Of a DNA stretch of 64,000 bases, positions 25,256 through 34,762 are shown in pieces. The DNA comes from JBMNKL01 sp050261495 (GTDB lineage Bacteria > Bacillota > Clostridia > Acetivibrionales > DTU013), in contig JBLNDI010000018.1 in the NCBI GenBank assembly GCA_050261495.1, positions 1 through 64,000 on the forward strand, given 5' to 3'. The first letter of the stretch is position 1. Each line of letters begins with the position of its first letter. The notes under the pieces are model-generated. The model ran no database searches. It saw only the letters and a program-made list of their open reading frames with translations, and was not told the DNA's origin. The translations under genes were made by a program, and so were the position numbers.

Positions 25256-26178
25256 AACCAGTTTCTGTACCTGTTATAGCTCCTGTTGGCATATCTCCTG
25301 GCGCCATCGGGAATTGAAACGATTTTTTCCAGCATCTCTTTGTCGGAAACCTTCTTGAACGCAAGCTTCATTAACGATTGGAAACTGTCCCCGTCTTTCG
25401 GGTATGTCACGTATACCGGGTATATGTATCGGCTGGTGTCCAGGTTGATTTTTTTAAATTCCGGTTCGGTCTGTGTTATTATTTTTTCGCAGACAAGCCT
25501 GGCCCCGTTTTCATCGGTGCAGGGAAGCACTATGATTATATCCCTGTCGCGGTTAATGGCTATCGTGTCGGTAGACCGGAGCGCCTCACTCGCTTTTTTA
25601 GCCATGATGGAGAAAATTAAGGCCCTGTTCTCGTCGGCTGCTTGCCGGCCGGAATCGGCGCCCGTATTCAATTGCAGCATTGTTATCAGGATAATGGACA
25701 TCGGCGCCTTGGTCCGCCTTGAATAATTTATTTCCCTTTCGACATAATCGTCAAATGACATGCTGATACTGTTAATTCCGCTTGTATCAAAACGGAATTC
25801 TTTTTCAGCCTGTACCAGGCTCCTGATCGAGCTCTCCATCCTCCTTGCCTGGTAGGGCTTCAAAATATAGTCATTGACGGAATACTTGAGGGTTTCCGCC
25901 TTCAGATCCGGCCTGTCGGTTTGCGCAAGAAGGATCATGGGGACATTTGCAGGCCCGGTAGAACGTATTTTTGCCAATACGTTGAAACCGTCCGTTTCGG
26001 TAGGAAAATCGACGTCCATGATAATTAATTTTAAATCAGGGAAATCCAGGCGCAAAAACTTGAACTGGTTATAGTCTCCAACCTCGATAATATTGAAACG
26101 GCCGATTTTTTCCGCGATATAGCGGATCTTCTGCCGCTCGTATGCAGAGTAATCCATGATAATAATTGTGCCTTCCAT
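25252..26178 (-). CDS. Response regulator with degenerate GGDEF-like output domain
   Basis: 308 aa. Residues 1-120 are a receiver domain: Asp55 in IIMDVDFPTETDG is the likely phosphorylation site and the Lys lies in DYILKPYQ. The rest has the outline of a GGDEF domain (FDDYVEREINYSRRTKAPMSIILI, then ALRSTDTIAINRDRDIIIVLP), but the GG[DE]EF motif is replaced by NRDRD, so it is unlikely to make c-di-GMP. It may work by protein contact. No kinase gene is next to it; the orphan histidine kinase at 30844-31752 is the nearest candidate. Fully convergent with dut. Confidence 0.78.
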   Translation of the reverse strand: MEGTIIIMDYSAYERQKIRYIAEKIGRFNIIEVGDYNQFKFLRLDFPDLKLIIMDVDFPTETDGFNVLAKIRSTGPANVPMILLAQTDRPDLKAETLKYSVNDYILKPYQARRMESSIRSLVQAEKEFRFDTSGINSISMSFDDYVEREINYSRRTKAPMSIILITMLQLNTGADSGRQAADENRALIFSIMAKKASEALRSTDTIAINRDRDIIIVLPCTDENGARLVCEKIITQTEPEFKKINLDTSRYIYPVYVTYPKDGDSFQSLMKLAFKKVSDKEMLEKIVSIPDGARRYANRSYNRYRNWF

Positions 26179-26311
26179 GGCGCTTTCTCCTTTAAACCAT
26201 CCGAATAACCCTGATAATATTTTATCGTCAATTCCGGGGCAAAAATTTATAATTTAAAGCAAAAGGCCCGCTGTTCCGCAGCGGAAATCATGCAGCCCTT
26301 TTTTTGCTCCT

Positions 26312-26339
26312 TTGGATATGAGCCAGGGTATGTTATAAT
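26312..26339 (+). promoter_or_regulatory. Possible promoter of the PPi-phosphofructokinase gene
   Basis: TATAAT at 26334-26339 with a weak -35-like TTGGAT at 26312-26317 (spacer 16), about 60 bases before the gene. A GC-rich partial hairpin ending in seven T lies just upstream (about 26262-26306). Confidence 0.4.
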
Positions 26340-26397
26340 CAATTCTGATACTTAATGCTTAATGAAAAACTGCATGAAAAATACGGAGGAAAACTGT

Positions 26398-27690
26398 ATG
26401 AGAAAAAATGTCCTGGTTGCCCAGTCCGGGGGACCTTCACCGGTTATAAACGCATCGCTGCAGGGAGTCATAGAAGTTTGCCTTTCTTATCCCGACCACA
26501 TGAAAAATGTTTATGCCGCATGGCATGGAATAGAAGGCGTCCTTAAAGAGGAAATTATTGATATGAGCAGCCAGCCCGCGGAAGAACTGAAGCGGCTAAA
26601 AAATACACCGGCGGCGGGCGCTATCGGCACATGCCGGTACAAGCTGGGCGAGAACCAGGAAAATGACTTCAACAGGATCATTGACGTAATGCGTGCGCAC
26701 AATATAGGGTACTTTTTCTATATCGGCGGCAATGATTCAATGGATACCGCCGACAAGATATCAAGGCTTGCGCGTGAAAAAGGCCTTGAACTGGTTGTTG
26801 TCGGGGTGCCTAAAACTATTGACAATGATCTTGGCGACGACAAGTTCACAATTATCGACCATACTCCCGGGTACGGAAGCGCTGCGAGATACTGGGCGCA
26901 CCATATACAGAACGTAAACGAGGAAAACAGGGGAATGTGCGGTTCCGAGGCAGTTGCAGTACTCCAGGCCATGGGCAGGAAGTCCGGCTATATAACGGCT
27001 GCAGCGAGGCTTGCGGATCCTCAGAGAGAGATTCCGCTGCAGCTTTACATGGCGGAGTCGGGACATAACCTTGAGACGCTGGCGGAAAATGTCAACAGGG
27101 AGTTGTTGCGTTCCGGCCGCGTAATTGTAGTGGTAAACGAGGGGTTCAACGTCGGAAGCCTGGGAGAGGCGCGCGATGCTTTCGGTCATATAGAATACGG
27201 GGCAAGCAAAACCTCCGCGTCCCAGGTGGTGGTCAATTACCTGAACGAGCACGGCATCAAGGCCAGGGGACAGGCAACAGGCCAGCTCCCGGGCGTTCTT
27301 CAGCGTTCGGCGTCCATGCATATGTCGCCCGTTGACCGGCAGGAAGCTTACGAGGTGGGAATGAAGGCAGTCCGGATTGCGATTGAGGACGGCACGGGCT
27401 GGATGGCTACCATATTGCGTGCACCCGGCAGTGAATACCGGGTTTATTACGATAAAGTCAGGCTTGACGTAGTAGCGAACTCGGAACGGTTTTTGCCCAG
27501 GGAGTGGCTTTCCGGGGATGGCATTGACGTAACCGATGATTTTATAAATTACGCTATGCCGCTGATCCAGGGCGGCTGGCCGGAAATTGAACTGGAGAAC
27601 GGGCTGCAGCGGTTTGCAAGGATTGACATAAGGTTTATCGAAAAGAAGCTGCCCGATTATATCCCCCAGAACTTTCAAAGGGCAAAATAA
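26398..27690 (+). CDS. pfp: Pyrophosphate-dependent 6-phosphofructokinase
   Basis: 430 aa from the ATG at 26398, which has GGAGG upstream; the open frame extends 12 codons further without a site. Phosphoryl-donor choice can be read from two positions: GGNDS (Asp113) and PKTIDND (Lys139) replace the Gly residues found in ATP-using enzymes, which is the PPi signature. Asp142 in TIDND is the base. The enzyme phosphorylates fructose 6-phosphate reversibly and saves ATP. It stands alone, with an LTA-synthase-like gene 80 bases downstream. Confidence 0.9.
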   Translation: MRKNVLVAQSGGPSPVINASLQGVIEVCLSYPDHMKNVYAAWHGIEGVLKEEIIDMSSQPAEELKRLKNTPAAGAIGTCRYKLGENQENDFNRIIDVMRAHNIGYFFYIGGNDSMDTADKISRLAREKGLELVVVGVPKTIDNDLGDDKFTIIDHTPGYGSAARYWAHHIQNVNEENRGMCGSEAVAVLQAMGRKSGYITAAARLADPQREIPLQLYMAESGHNLETLAENVNRELLRSGRVIVVVNEGFNVGSLGEARDAFGHIEYGASKTSASQVVVNYLNEHGIKARGQATGQLPGVLQRSASMHMSPVDRQEAYEVGMKAVRIAIEDGTGWMATILRAPGSEYRVYYDKVRLDVVANSERFLPREWLSGDGIDVTDDFINYAMPLIQGGWPEIELENGLQRFARIDIRFIEKKLPDYIPQNFQRAK

Positions 27691-27770
27691 ATTGCGATCA
27701 TCCGCATTGCGGCGCGACCGGTTCTGCCGGCATGGCAAGACCTGCATGATCAACAAGGAGGTTCGCAATA

Positions 27771-29489
27771 TTGAAGCAGGTTTTTTTCAGGGTTAAATCA
27801 TGGTTTAATAAAATTTTTGAAGACAGGACAGATATAATTGTAGCGGTAGCCGCGCTGCTATATATATTGGCGAGCGCGTTCAAAATATCGTTATTCAACC
27901 ATGTCATTATCCCGCACGCTGACAAATGGGTATTCCGCTTTAAATTCCTCACGACATCGCTGGTTGTTATCATTGTTTATCCCGTTTTGTTTTGGCTAAG
28001 GCGGCGGTTTTTGTTCATAACTTTTTACGTTGCCCAAATCCTTTACATCATCATCAGCATGTCGTATTTTATGTACTTTCACAACTACCTGCACTTTGAC
28101 GTGTTTGCCGCCAATTTCTTCGAGGGATTGGTCGCGGTGCTTGTCGAATCAACGCCTAAAAGCCCGCTGCTGCTGATTGCATTTATCGATTTCCCGGTTT
28201 TCGCTTATCTTGCGATAAAATACCGGCGGGCAAACCGCCTGAGGGAAAAGCTCAGGGTCCCGGTCAGCGTAATTGTGGCAATAGCGTTGGCCATAACGGC
28301 ATACTCCCAATACGGGCATTACAAGGAAAATAAATTCATAACGCAGATAGCAAAGAGTATGCGCATCGGAGAATCCTATATCGTGCAAAGGTACGGGACG
28401 CTTGCAAACAGTGTTGTTGCCATGCTCAAGTACAGGACCATGCAGGATTACATAGAAAGCATACAATACGGCAGGCCTCTCGCCAGGCAAACGGAAACCG
28501 GGGACAAGCCCGATATTTTCATAATCCAGGTTGAATCCATGGAATCGTCGATTGTGCGGCAGGTACACGACGGAACCCCTGTAATGCCCTATTTGTATTC
28601 TCTGACCGGGAAAAGCGTATATTATCCCTACATGCTTGCCTACCATTTCGGAGGAGGCACTTCCGACTGCGAGTTTTCGGCAATCAACAGCGTGGAGCCC
28701 CTTGTCGAGTATCCCGCTATAAAGCTTTCCTCGTACAAGGCTCCCAACTCCTTTGTAAAGCAGCTGGCGGGGTCGTCTTACAAGGCGTATGCGTTCCACG
28801 GAAACATAGGAAGGTATTACAACCGCGACATTGCGTTCCGGAATTTCGGATTTGAGGTGTTTTACGACATTGACAAAATGAAATTGAAAAACGTAGGCTG
28901 GGGGGCTCCCGACGAAAAGGTCTACGAATTTGCGCTGAACAGGGTAAAGGAGTCCGAAAGGCCCGTGCTTTCCTACGTGATTACGATGTCAAGCCACGGT
29001 CCGTTTACAAATGTGTCCAACTACTATAACAACGGCATGTTTGACAACATCGGCGACAAAAAACTGAGAAACTATTACAACTCAATGAACTATGTCGACA
29101 AATGCATAGAAGATTATATCCGGGCAATAAGGGAACATTTTGAAAACGCCTATATTTTTATCTTCGGAGACCACGCGCCGCAGGTCAATAATGAATCGTT
29201 CAGGGAGTCGTATATTATGATCGACGACAAGAGGTACGAATTTGTCCCGATGTTTATCCTGACGCCGGACAACAGGGCATACCGCGAGGAACAAATCGTT
29301 GCGTCACTACTTGATATATCGCCGACCATTCTGAATCTTTCAGGCGTAAGGTATGATATCCTGTCCGACGGGATCGATTTGCTGGACCCGGGAAAAACAG
29401 CGCCCGGCAAAATCCCGTACAGGGGCCTGAATTGGGACAGGAAGAAGCTGTTCAGGCATATTTCGAGTGAAATGGGACAGGGGTATTGA
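27771..29489 (+). CDS. LTA-synthase-family (sulfatase-fold) membrane phosphotransferase
   Basis: 572 aa from a TTG with AAGGAGG upstream. The first ~200 residues hold four or five membrane segments; an extracytoplasmic alkaline-phosphatase-fold domain follows. Sites match LtaS: metal-binding Glu in IFIIQVESMESS, nucleophile Thr in FGGGTSDCEFSAIN, His in TMSSHGPF and the Asp-His pair in FGDHAPQ. Family members transfer glycerophosphate or phosphoethanolamine to wall or lipid polymers. Length is shorter than S. aureus LtaS (~646), so lipoteichoic acid synthesis as such is not proved. Confidence 0.85.
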   Translation: MKQVFFRVKSWFNKIFEDRTDIIVAVAALLYILASAFKISLFNHVIIPHADKWVFRFKFLTTSLVVIIVYPVLFWLRRRFLFITFYVAQILYIIISMSYFMYFHNYLHFDVFAANFFEGLVAVLVESTPKSPLLLIAFIDFPVFAYLAIKYRRANRLREKLRVPVSVIVAIALAITAYSQYGHYKENKFITQIAKSMRIGESYIVQRYGTLANSVVAMLKYRTMQDYIESIQYGRPLARQTETGDKPDIFIIQVESMESSIVRQVHDGTPVMPYLYSLTGKSVYYPYMLAYHFGGGTSDCEFSAINSVEPLVEYPAIKLSSYKAPNSFVKQLAGSSYKAYAFHGNIGRYYNRDIAFRNFGFEVFYDIDKMKLKNVGWGAPDEKVYEFALNRVKESERPVLSYVITMSSHGPFTNVSNYYNNGMFDNIGDKKLRNYYNSMNYVDKCIEDYIRAIREHFENAYIFIFGDHAPQVNNESFRESYIMIDDKRYEFVPMFILTPDNRAYREEQIVASLLDISPTILNLSGVRYDILSDGIDLLDPGKTAPGKIPYRGLNWDRKKLFRHISSEMGQGY

Positions 29490-29610
29490 ATGATGGAAAA
29501 TATCATTTTAGCCTGTATATAAGTTGAATAAAATCTGCATTTGGGGTATCATAATAATATAATAATGGAAATGCCAATGTATTTCCAGGGTGAAAGGAAG
29601 GGACCCTAAT

Positions 29611-30036
29611 ATGTTAGTCAGAAACTGCGCAGGAGGGTTAGTCTTCTGCGGCAACAAGGTATTTCTCCTCAAGAACGAGAAAAGCGAGTGGGTATTCCCG
29701 AAAGGCGTCGTGCGAAACGGGGAATTGCCAAATGAGGTAGCGCTAAGGAGAGTTAAGGAAGAAGCCGATATTGCGTCGGAGATCATTTCCACAGCAGGAC
29801 GTACAAGTTATGAGTTCTATTCGGTAACACGTCAGAAACCTGTCTGCAATAAAATTACCTGGTATATCATGAAATCAAACAATTTATATTATAAAATCAA
29901 TGATTCGGATAAATTTAAGGATGCGGGGTATTTTGATATAGAAGAAGCCATGAAACTCGTTACATACAGCCAGGACAAGGCTCTTTTGAACCTGTCGTAC
30001 AGAAGGTACAAGGAAATTGCCTCTGTAGCCGTTTAG
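29611..30036 (+). CDS. Nudix hydrolase with altered Nudix box
   Basis: 141 aa from the ATG at 29611 with GGAAGG upstream. The Nudix box is recognisable as G-VVRNG-E-LPNEVAL-R followed by RVKEEADI: the spacing G-x5-E-x7-R is right and the metal-binding EE pair is kept, but the first Glu of REUxEE is Arg and the terminal Gly is Asp. Substrate unknown; such enzymes cleave nucleoside diphosphates linked to another group. A clear terminator follows at 30071. Confidence 0.78.
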   Translation: MLVRNCAGGLVFCGNKVFLLKNEKSEWVFPKGVVRNGELPNEVALRRVKEEADIASEIISTAGRTSYEFYSVTRQKPVCNKITWYIMKSNNLYYKINDSDKFKDAGYFDIEEAMKLVTYSQDKALLNLSYRRYKEIASVAV

Positions 30037-30070
30037 CATAAATTGCGGAAATTATACTTAATTTATAGTA

Positions 30071-30110
30071 AAATAAATGACAGCGGGATATTCCGCGGTC
30101 ATTTATTTTT
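30071..30110 (+). terminator. Rho-independent terminator after the Nudix gene
   Basis: Perfect 11-bp outer stem AAATAAATGAC/GTCATTTATTT with an inner CGG/CCG pair and a T run, 35 bases after the stop codon. Confidence 0.88.
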
Positions 30111-30166
30111 GCGCCGGAACCGGGATTGGCCCCGGGAATGCCGGCCTGGCGAAAGCCGGAGGATCT

Positions 30167-30799
30167 ATGCGAAAGGAATACCTGACTATCCCGGGCGATG
30201 CGGAAGCCGAGCTGGAAGAGAAGAAGTCGCGGTTCATAGCGACCGTAAAGCCGGTAACAAGTGAAAAGGAAGCGCAGGATTTTATCGCCGGGCTTAAGGC
30301 TAAATACTGGAAAGCTACGCATAATGTTTACGCGTATTATATCTATGGCGACAGCATGCTGCAAAAATTCAGCGATGACGGCGAACCGCCGGGAACCGCG
30401 GGACTGCCCGTGCTTGAGGCTGTCAAAAAGCTGGGCGTCCAGGATGTGGCCGTGGTTGTCACCCGTTACTTTGGCGGCACTCTCCTGGGCGCCGCGGGGT
30501 TGGCACGGGCATACGGAAAAGCTGCGGTCATGGGCATTGAAGCCGCCGGAATCGTAAAAATGCGGCTTTGTGTTGAAACGGTCATAAAAATGGACTATTC
30601 ATTGCTGGGAAAGGTTCAATCGATCGTATGTTCAAAAGGCTGCAAGGTTAGAGATACGGTATATGCGGGAGACGTCAATATGTACCTGCATATCCCGGTG
30701 GATGAATACGACGCTTTCGCCGCGGCTGTAACGGAAGCGACCAATGCAAAAGCGTCCGTTTCAGCGGGCGGAAAAACGTACGTAATGTTTAAAGCTTGA
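30167..30799 (+). CDS. yigZ: YigZ/IMPACT-family protein
   Basis: 210 aa from the ATG at 30167 (CGGAGGA upstream). The N-terminal UPF0029/IMPACT domain is typical: EEKKSRFIATVKPV, KATHNVYAYYI, FSDDGEPPGTAGLPVLEA and VVVTRYFGGTLLGAAGLARAYG. A small ferredoxin-like C-terminal domain follows. Bacterial members are widespread; a link to translation is inferred from the eukaryotic IMPACT relative and is not shown for this protein. Confidence 0.88.
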   Translation: MRKEYLTIPGDAEAELEEKKSRFIATVKPVTSEKEAQDFIAGLKAKYWKATHNVYAYYIYGDSMLQKFSDDGEPPGTAGLPVLEAVKKLGVQDVAVVVTRYFGGTLLGAAGLARAYGKAAVMGIEAAGIVKMRLCVETVIKMDYSLLGKVQSIVCSKGCKVRDTVYAGDVNMYLHIPVDEYDAFAAAVTEATNAKASVSAGGKTYVMFKA

Positions 30800-30843
30800 C
30801 CGGGCGGTTAATGGGCAAATGCACAAAGAAAAATTCCGAACGC

Positions 30844-31752
30844 TCATGTTGGGATGGAACGGATAGCCGAGAATTCCATCTTTGCCGCATCGATTATCCT
30901 GCCGTCCTGTCCGCCGGCTTCGATTTCCCCGGCGGCATCAGGATGACTGACTGGCAGTTCTATTATAAACTCCGAACCGCAGCCGGCCTTGCTGACTACC
31001 TTTATGTCGCCCTTGTGAAGGTCGACGAAAGATTTGACTATGGAAAGCCCGAGCCCGGTGCCCTCGTGTTCCGACGCTTTGCCGCGCCTTACCTGCTTAT
31101 AGCGGTTGAATATCGTGTCAAGGCTGTCTTCGGGTATGCCGACGCCGGTATCCTTCACCGAGATAACCGCCCTGTCCCCCGACAGGCAGGAGGAAACGCA
31201 AATGGCGCCTCCAGGGTTTGTAAACTTGATTGCATTGGATATAAGGTTCAGCATTACCCTTTCGATTTTTTCCATATCCACGGCTGCCGTGATTTCCCCG
31301 GAAGAACCGGTATAGCTTAAATCAAGTTGTTTTTGAAGGGCATACGGCCTGACCGTCCGGACGATTTCTTCAAGAAGGGAGTCCAGCCTGCAATTTACCG
31401 GTTTCAGCACCTGGCAGCCCGCCTCAAACCTTGCCAGGTCCAGGAGATTGCCTGTAAGCCGTATAAGCCTGCGGCAATTGATTTTTATGATTTCCAGGTT
31501 TTTATCCTTCGCTTTTGTTTCCATTAGTTGGACCGCTCCCATGATAACACTCAGCGGGGTCTTCATTTCGTGAACCATCTCTGCAAAAAATTCCGTTTTC
31601 CCGTTGATTGTATCGAGCGCTGCACGCAGCTTTTCCCTGAGCAGCTTTGAATCAAGCGCGGATCTTTTCCGCGATATGATTAAAATAATGCATAGGGCAA
31701 CAAGCAATAGAAACTGTATGGCGGCAATAACGAATAAAAGCTTGTTATCCAT
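30844..31752 (-). CDS. Sensor histidine kinase without a large sensory domain
   Basis: 302 aa. One N-terminal membrane segment (residues 5-27) is followed by a short linker and the dimerisation helix with phospho-acceptor His61 in VHEMKTPLS. The ATPase domain has N box NLISNAIKF, G1 DTGVGIP and G2 GTGLGLSIV. There is almost no extracytoplasmic part, so the signal may come through the membrane or a partner. No response regulator gene is adjacent; the one at 25252-26178 is a possible partner. The yebC gene is transcribed divergently. Confidence 0.88.
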   Translation of the reverse strand: MDNKLLFVIAAIQFLLLVALCIILIISRKRSALDSKLLREKLRAALDTINGKTEFFAEMVHEMKTPLSVIMGAVQLMETKAKDKNLEIIKINCRRLIRLTGNLLDLARFEAGCQVLKPVNCRLDSLLEEIVRTVRPYALQKQLDLSYTGSSGEITAAVDMEKIERVMLNLISNAIKFTNPGGAICVSSCLSGDRAVISVKDTGVGIPEDSLDTIFNRYKQVRRGKASEHEGTGLGLSIVKSFVDLHKGDIKVVSKAGCGSEFIIELPVSHPDAAGEIEAGGQDGRIIDAAKMEFSAIRSIPT

Positions 31753-31800
31753 GGTCCACCCTTTATATTTTGAATGGTATATGTTATCATATATGTGCCA

Positions 31801-31840
31801 AATTTATAGTTGCCTTGATAGGTAAAAGCAACCATAAATT
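31801..31840. promoter_or_regulatory. Inverted repeat between histidine kinase and yebC genes
   Basis: Thirteen-base arms AATTTATAGTTGC and GCAACCATAAATT with one mismatch, 14-base spacer, in an AT-rich divergent promoter region. It could be an operator or a leader hairpin; no T run follows. Confidence 0.45.
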
Positions 31841-31928
31841 GCCATAATTAATTTTATATAAATTGCATACTGGTGTAAATTATTTTCCAATTCCTTCGGA
31901 AATAAGTTTTTCATTGGAGGTATGTTAC

Positions 31929-32657
31929 ATGTCAGGCCATTCAAAGTGGGCGAATATAAGGATCAGAAAAGGCAAGGAAGATGCCCGCAGGGGAAAGATA
32001 TTTACAAAATTGGGCAGGGAAATCGCAATAGCAGTCAGGCAGGGAGGGGCAAATCCCGAAGCGAATGCCAGGCTGAGGGACGTAATCGCCAAGGCCAAGG
32101 CGGCAAATATGCCCAATGACAGCATAATGAGGAGCATCAGGAAAGCCGCCGGGGAAGAAGAAGGCAGCAATTACGAGGAGATCACGTATGAGGGCTACGG
32201 CCCGGGAGGCGTTGCGGTGATTGTTGAAGCGGCTACGGACAACCGCAACAGGACGGCCGGCGACATAAGGCATTATTTCGATAAATTCGGCGGAAATCTC
32301 GGGCAAACCGGGAGCGTTTCCTTCATGTTCAGTAAAAAAGGTGTAATAATTATAGAAAAGGGCGGTAAAATAGACGAGGACACCCTTATGATGGACGCCC
32401 TTGACGCGGGAGCCGACGACTTCAAATCGGAAGACGAGTACTACGAAATAACCACCTCACCCGGCAATTTTTCAAAAGTCAGGGAAGAGCTGGAGAAAAA
32501 AGGTTATGAATTCGTAGAGGCGGAAGTGTCAATGGTGCCTTCAGTAACTACCAGGCTTTCCGACGCAAAGCAGATAGAGCTTATGGAAAAGCTCATCGAT
32601 AACCTCGAGGACATGGACGACGTCCAGAACGTTTGGCACAACTGGGAGCAGGAATAG
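31929..32657 (+). CDS. yebC: YebC/PmpR-family protein
   Basis: 242 aa from the ATG at 31929 (GGAGG eight bases upstream), starting with the family hallmark MSGHSKWANIRIRKGKEDA. The three-domain YebC sequence is complete, including YEGYGPGGVAVIVEAATDNR and the C-terminal MEKLIDNLEDMDDVQNVWHN. Members have been described as transcription regulators and, more recently, as factors that help ribosomes through proline stretches; the sequence does not decide between these. Confidence 0.92.
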   Translation: MSGHSKWANIRIRKGKEDARRGKIFTKLGREIAIAVRQGGANPEANARLRDVIAKAKAANMPNDSIMRSIRKAAGEEEGSNYEEITYEGYGPGGVAVIVEAATDNRNRTAGDIRHYFDKFGGNLGQTGSVSFMFSKKGVIIIEKGGKIDEDTLMMDALDAGADDFKSEDEYYEITTSPGNFSKVREELEKKGYEFVEAEVSMVPSVTTRLSDAKQIELMEKLIDNLEDMDDVQNVWHNWEQE

Positions 32658-32731
32658 GACGCGGCACATATTATAAACCGGTGAATAAGTATTGCATTTA
32701 AATATGTCAGGTTTTGAGCAAGGGAGGAAAT

Positions 32732-34147
32732 ATGGAATCGACAGCTTTTAAATCGATGTTCAGAGAATATGATGTCAGGGGCAGGGTAAGCGAAGACGAA
32801 CTGAACGAAAACAGCGTATCGCTGATTACGAAGGCTTTTGCAGCATTTCTCGCGAAAAGGAATATTAACAAGGTGGTCGTGGGCTACGACAACAGGAAGT
32901 GCTCGCCGTCATTCGCGGAAGCGGCAATCGAGAGCTTCCTGGACAGCGGTTTTGACGTTTATGATATCGGTCTTGCGCTTAGCCCGGTGCTGTATTTTGC
33001 GCAATACCATTTTGGCTGTGAAGGAGCCATGATGATAACGGCAAGCCACAATCCCGACGGATGGTCCGGGTTCAAGCTTGCCCACGGATATTCAATGACG
33101 CTGGGCACGCAAGAGATAAAGGAACTGTACGGCATATTGACGCGCCGGGAGTTTATAAGCGGCAAACGGGGGGAAAGGCGGAAGTACAATATCAAGGACG
33201 CGTATGTCGAATCGGTTGTAAGCAGGATAAAGATGAATCCCGATAGAAAACCGAGGCTGGTGATCGACGCCGGAAACGGCGGAGCGGGAGTATTCGCGTA
33301 TGAAATCTTCCATAGGCTTGGCTGCACTACATTCCAGCTGAATTGCGACCCCGATGCGAGCTATCCTCATTACTTTCCAAACCCGTCGGACTTGAAAGCG
33401 CGGCAGAAATTGAGGGAGATGGTCCTCCACTCGTATATCAGGGCCGATATCGGCATAGGGTTTGACGGAGACGGGGACAGGATAGGCGTCATTGACGAAA
33501 AAGGCGAGAACGTATGGAGCGATAAAATACTGATAATCCTGGCAAAACAGCTCCTTGAAAAGAAAAAGAACGCGAAAATCGTATTTGACGTGAAATGCAC
33601 CCAGGCCCTGCCGCAAGTTATAGAGGAAAACGGCGGTATACCGGTCATGTGGAAGACGGGCCATTCCCACATCAAGTCCAAGATGAAAGATGAAAAAGCG
33701 GACCTGGCTGGTGAAAGAAGCGGGCATATATTCATAGGCGGGGATGACTACTATGGTTTCGACGACGCGTTATTCGTGGCGGCAAAACTTGTCGAGTACA
33801 TGTCCCATACCGATCAAACGCTGACCGAAATATTGGGGCAGTTCCCGCAATATATAACTTCTCCCGAAATCAAGGCGCACTGCGCCGATGATAAAAAATA
33901 CGGCGTTGTCGAACAGTTGGTAAAAGAATTCAAGCAGGAATATGGCGACAGGGTGGTTGATATAAACGGCGCGAGGGTGATATTTGACGACGGTTGGGGC
34001 CTGGTAAGGGCTTCGTCGAATTTGCCCGAGCTTGTTATCATCTTTGAGGCGAAAACTGAAAAAAGGCTTAAAGAGATACGCGAGATTTTCAGGGAGAAGA
34101 TCCTGAAGTACGACGAAGTTTCGAAAGAATGGGAAAATGACATTTAG
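32732..34147 (+). CDS. Phosphomannomutase/phosphoglucomutase
   Basis: 471 aa from the ATG at 32732 (AAGGGAGGAAAT upstream). Alpha-D-phosphohexomutase motifs are all in place: phospho-Ser105 in ITASHNP, metal loop FDGDGDRIG, sugar-binding GERSGH, and phosphate-binding RASSNLPEL near the C-terminus. It interconverts mannose or glucose 1- and 6-phosphates and so could supply nucleotide sugars, for instance for the spore-coat glycosylation genes at 48-52 kb. Preference for mannose or glucose cannot be told. Its stop lies 21 bases from that of the next convergent gene. Confidence 0.9.
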   Translation: MESTAFKSMFREYDVRGRVSEDELNENSVSLITKAFAAFLAKRNINKVVVGYDNRKCSPSFAEAAIESFLDSGFDVYDIGLALSPVLYFAQYHFGCEGAMMITASHNPDGWSGFKLAHGYSMTLGTQEIKELYGILTRREFISGKRGERRKYNIKDAYVESVVSRIKMNPDRKPRLVIDAGNGGAGVFAYEIFHRLGCTTFQLNCDPDASYPHYFPNPSDLKARQKLREMVLHSYIRADIGIGFDGDGDRIGVIDEKGENVWSDKILIILAKQLLEKKKNAKIVFDVKCTQALPQVIEENGGIPVMWKTGHSHIKSKMKDEKADLAGERSGHIFIGGDDYYGFDDALFVAAKLVEYMSHTDQTLTEILGQFPQYITSPEIKAHCADDKKYGVVEQLVKEFKQEYGDRVVDINGARVIFDDGWGLVRASSNLPELVIIFEAKTEKRLKEIREIFREKILKYDEVSKEWENDI

Positions 34148-34168
34148 TGCCGTTCAGCGGCAAAAAGT

Positions 34169-34444
34169 TTACAGGTCCCTGGAGCAGGAATCAAGTTTAA
34201 TCTTGGTACGGACGGCGATGAGCCGGTCCAGGTCTTTTAGGTTTTCAATGCCGTATTTTTTGCAGCATTTGCGGCAGACAGACCGGTTTCCGCCGTAACC
34301 GGGGCTTATCCCCACCGCTTTGTGGATTTTGAAAAACGGCCTGAATTTTTTTGCACGGCAGCAGGAGCACAATGGGAATAATTCCGGTATGTATAACAGG
34401 AACAAAACCAGTATAAGTATGGCCAGGTATATATAAATTTGCAT
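34169..34444 (-). CDS. Small membrane protein with Cys pairs, unknown function
   Basis: 91 aa from an ATG at 34444 behind a GGGGGTGA site. One N-terminal membrane segment (IYIYLAILILVLFLLYIP) is followed by a basic domain with CSCC, CRKCC and a lone Cys near the end, possibly a metal site facing the cytoplasm. No family recognised. It follows the spore protein gene ssp on the same strand, with a terminator hairpin between. Confidence 0.55.
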   Translation of the reverse strand: MQIYIYLAILILVLFLLYIPELFPLCSCCRAKKFRPFFKIHKAVGISPGYGGNRSVCRKCCKKYGIENLKDLDRLIAVRTKIKLDSCSRDL

Positions 34445-34522
34445 AAAAATCACCCCCGGATAATCGTATTTAGACGGGGGAGATTTTATGCAGACAATTT
34501 GAAAAGGCAAGAGTTGAAAACG

Positions 34523-34551
34523 CAAGGGCTGCCGGTTATCGACAGCCCTTG
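34523..34551 (-). terminator. Terminator hairpin after the SASP gene
   Basis: Perfect 9-bp stem CAAGGGCTG/CAGCCCTTG with an 11-base loop; on the minus strand it is followed by CGTTTTC. It lies 31 bases after the SASP stop codon. Confidence 0.75.
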
Positions 34552-34582
34552 TGATTTAAACTGTGCTGTAAATTCACGCCCA

Positions 34583-34762
34583 TTACTTGTAAGAGTTGCC
34601 GGTGTAAGCTTCGAAAACTCTCTTAACTATATTACCGCCGATTCTACCGGCATCCCTGGAAGCAAGGTCGCCATTGTAACCCTGTTTCAGGTTAACACCT
34701 ACCTGGTTGGCTATTTCATACTTCATATTCTCAAATGATGTTTTGCTCCTGTTGTTCGCCAT
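34583..34762 (-). CDS. ssp: Alpha/beta-type small acid-soluble spore protein
   Basis: 59 aa from the ATG at 34762 with AGGAGG eight bases upstream. Both SASP signatures are present: SFENMKYEIANQVGV with the germination-protease cleavage region, and GRIGGNIVKRVFEAY. These proteins coat spore DNA and protect it, and are degraded at germination. The gene is expected to be under sigma-G, but I could not fix its promoter. It is the most direct evidence that the organism forms endospores. Confidence 0.92.
   Translation of the reverse strand: MANNRSKTSFENMKYEIANQVGVNLKQGYNGDLASRDAGRIGGNIVKRVFEAYTGNSYK

Noticed and set aside
26761..27768. 335-codon minus-strand frame opposite the PPi-phosphofructokinase
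   Set aside because: Shadow of a gene with clear catalytic motifs; composition is unlike a protein and there is no start signal.
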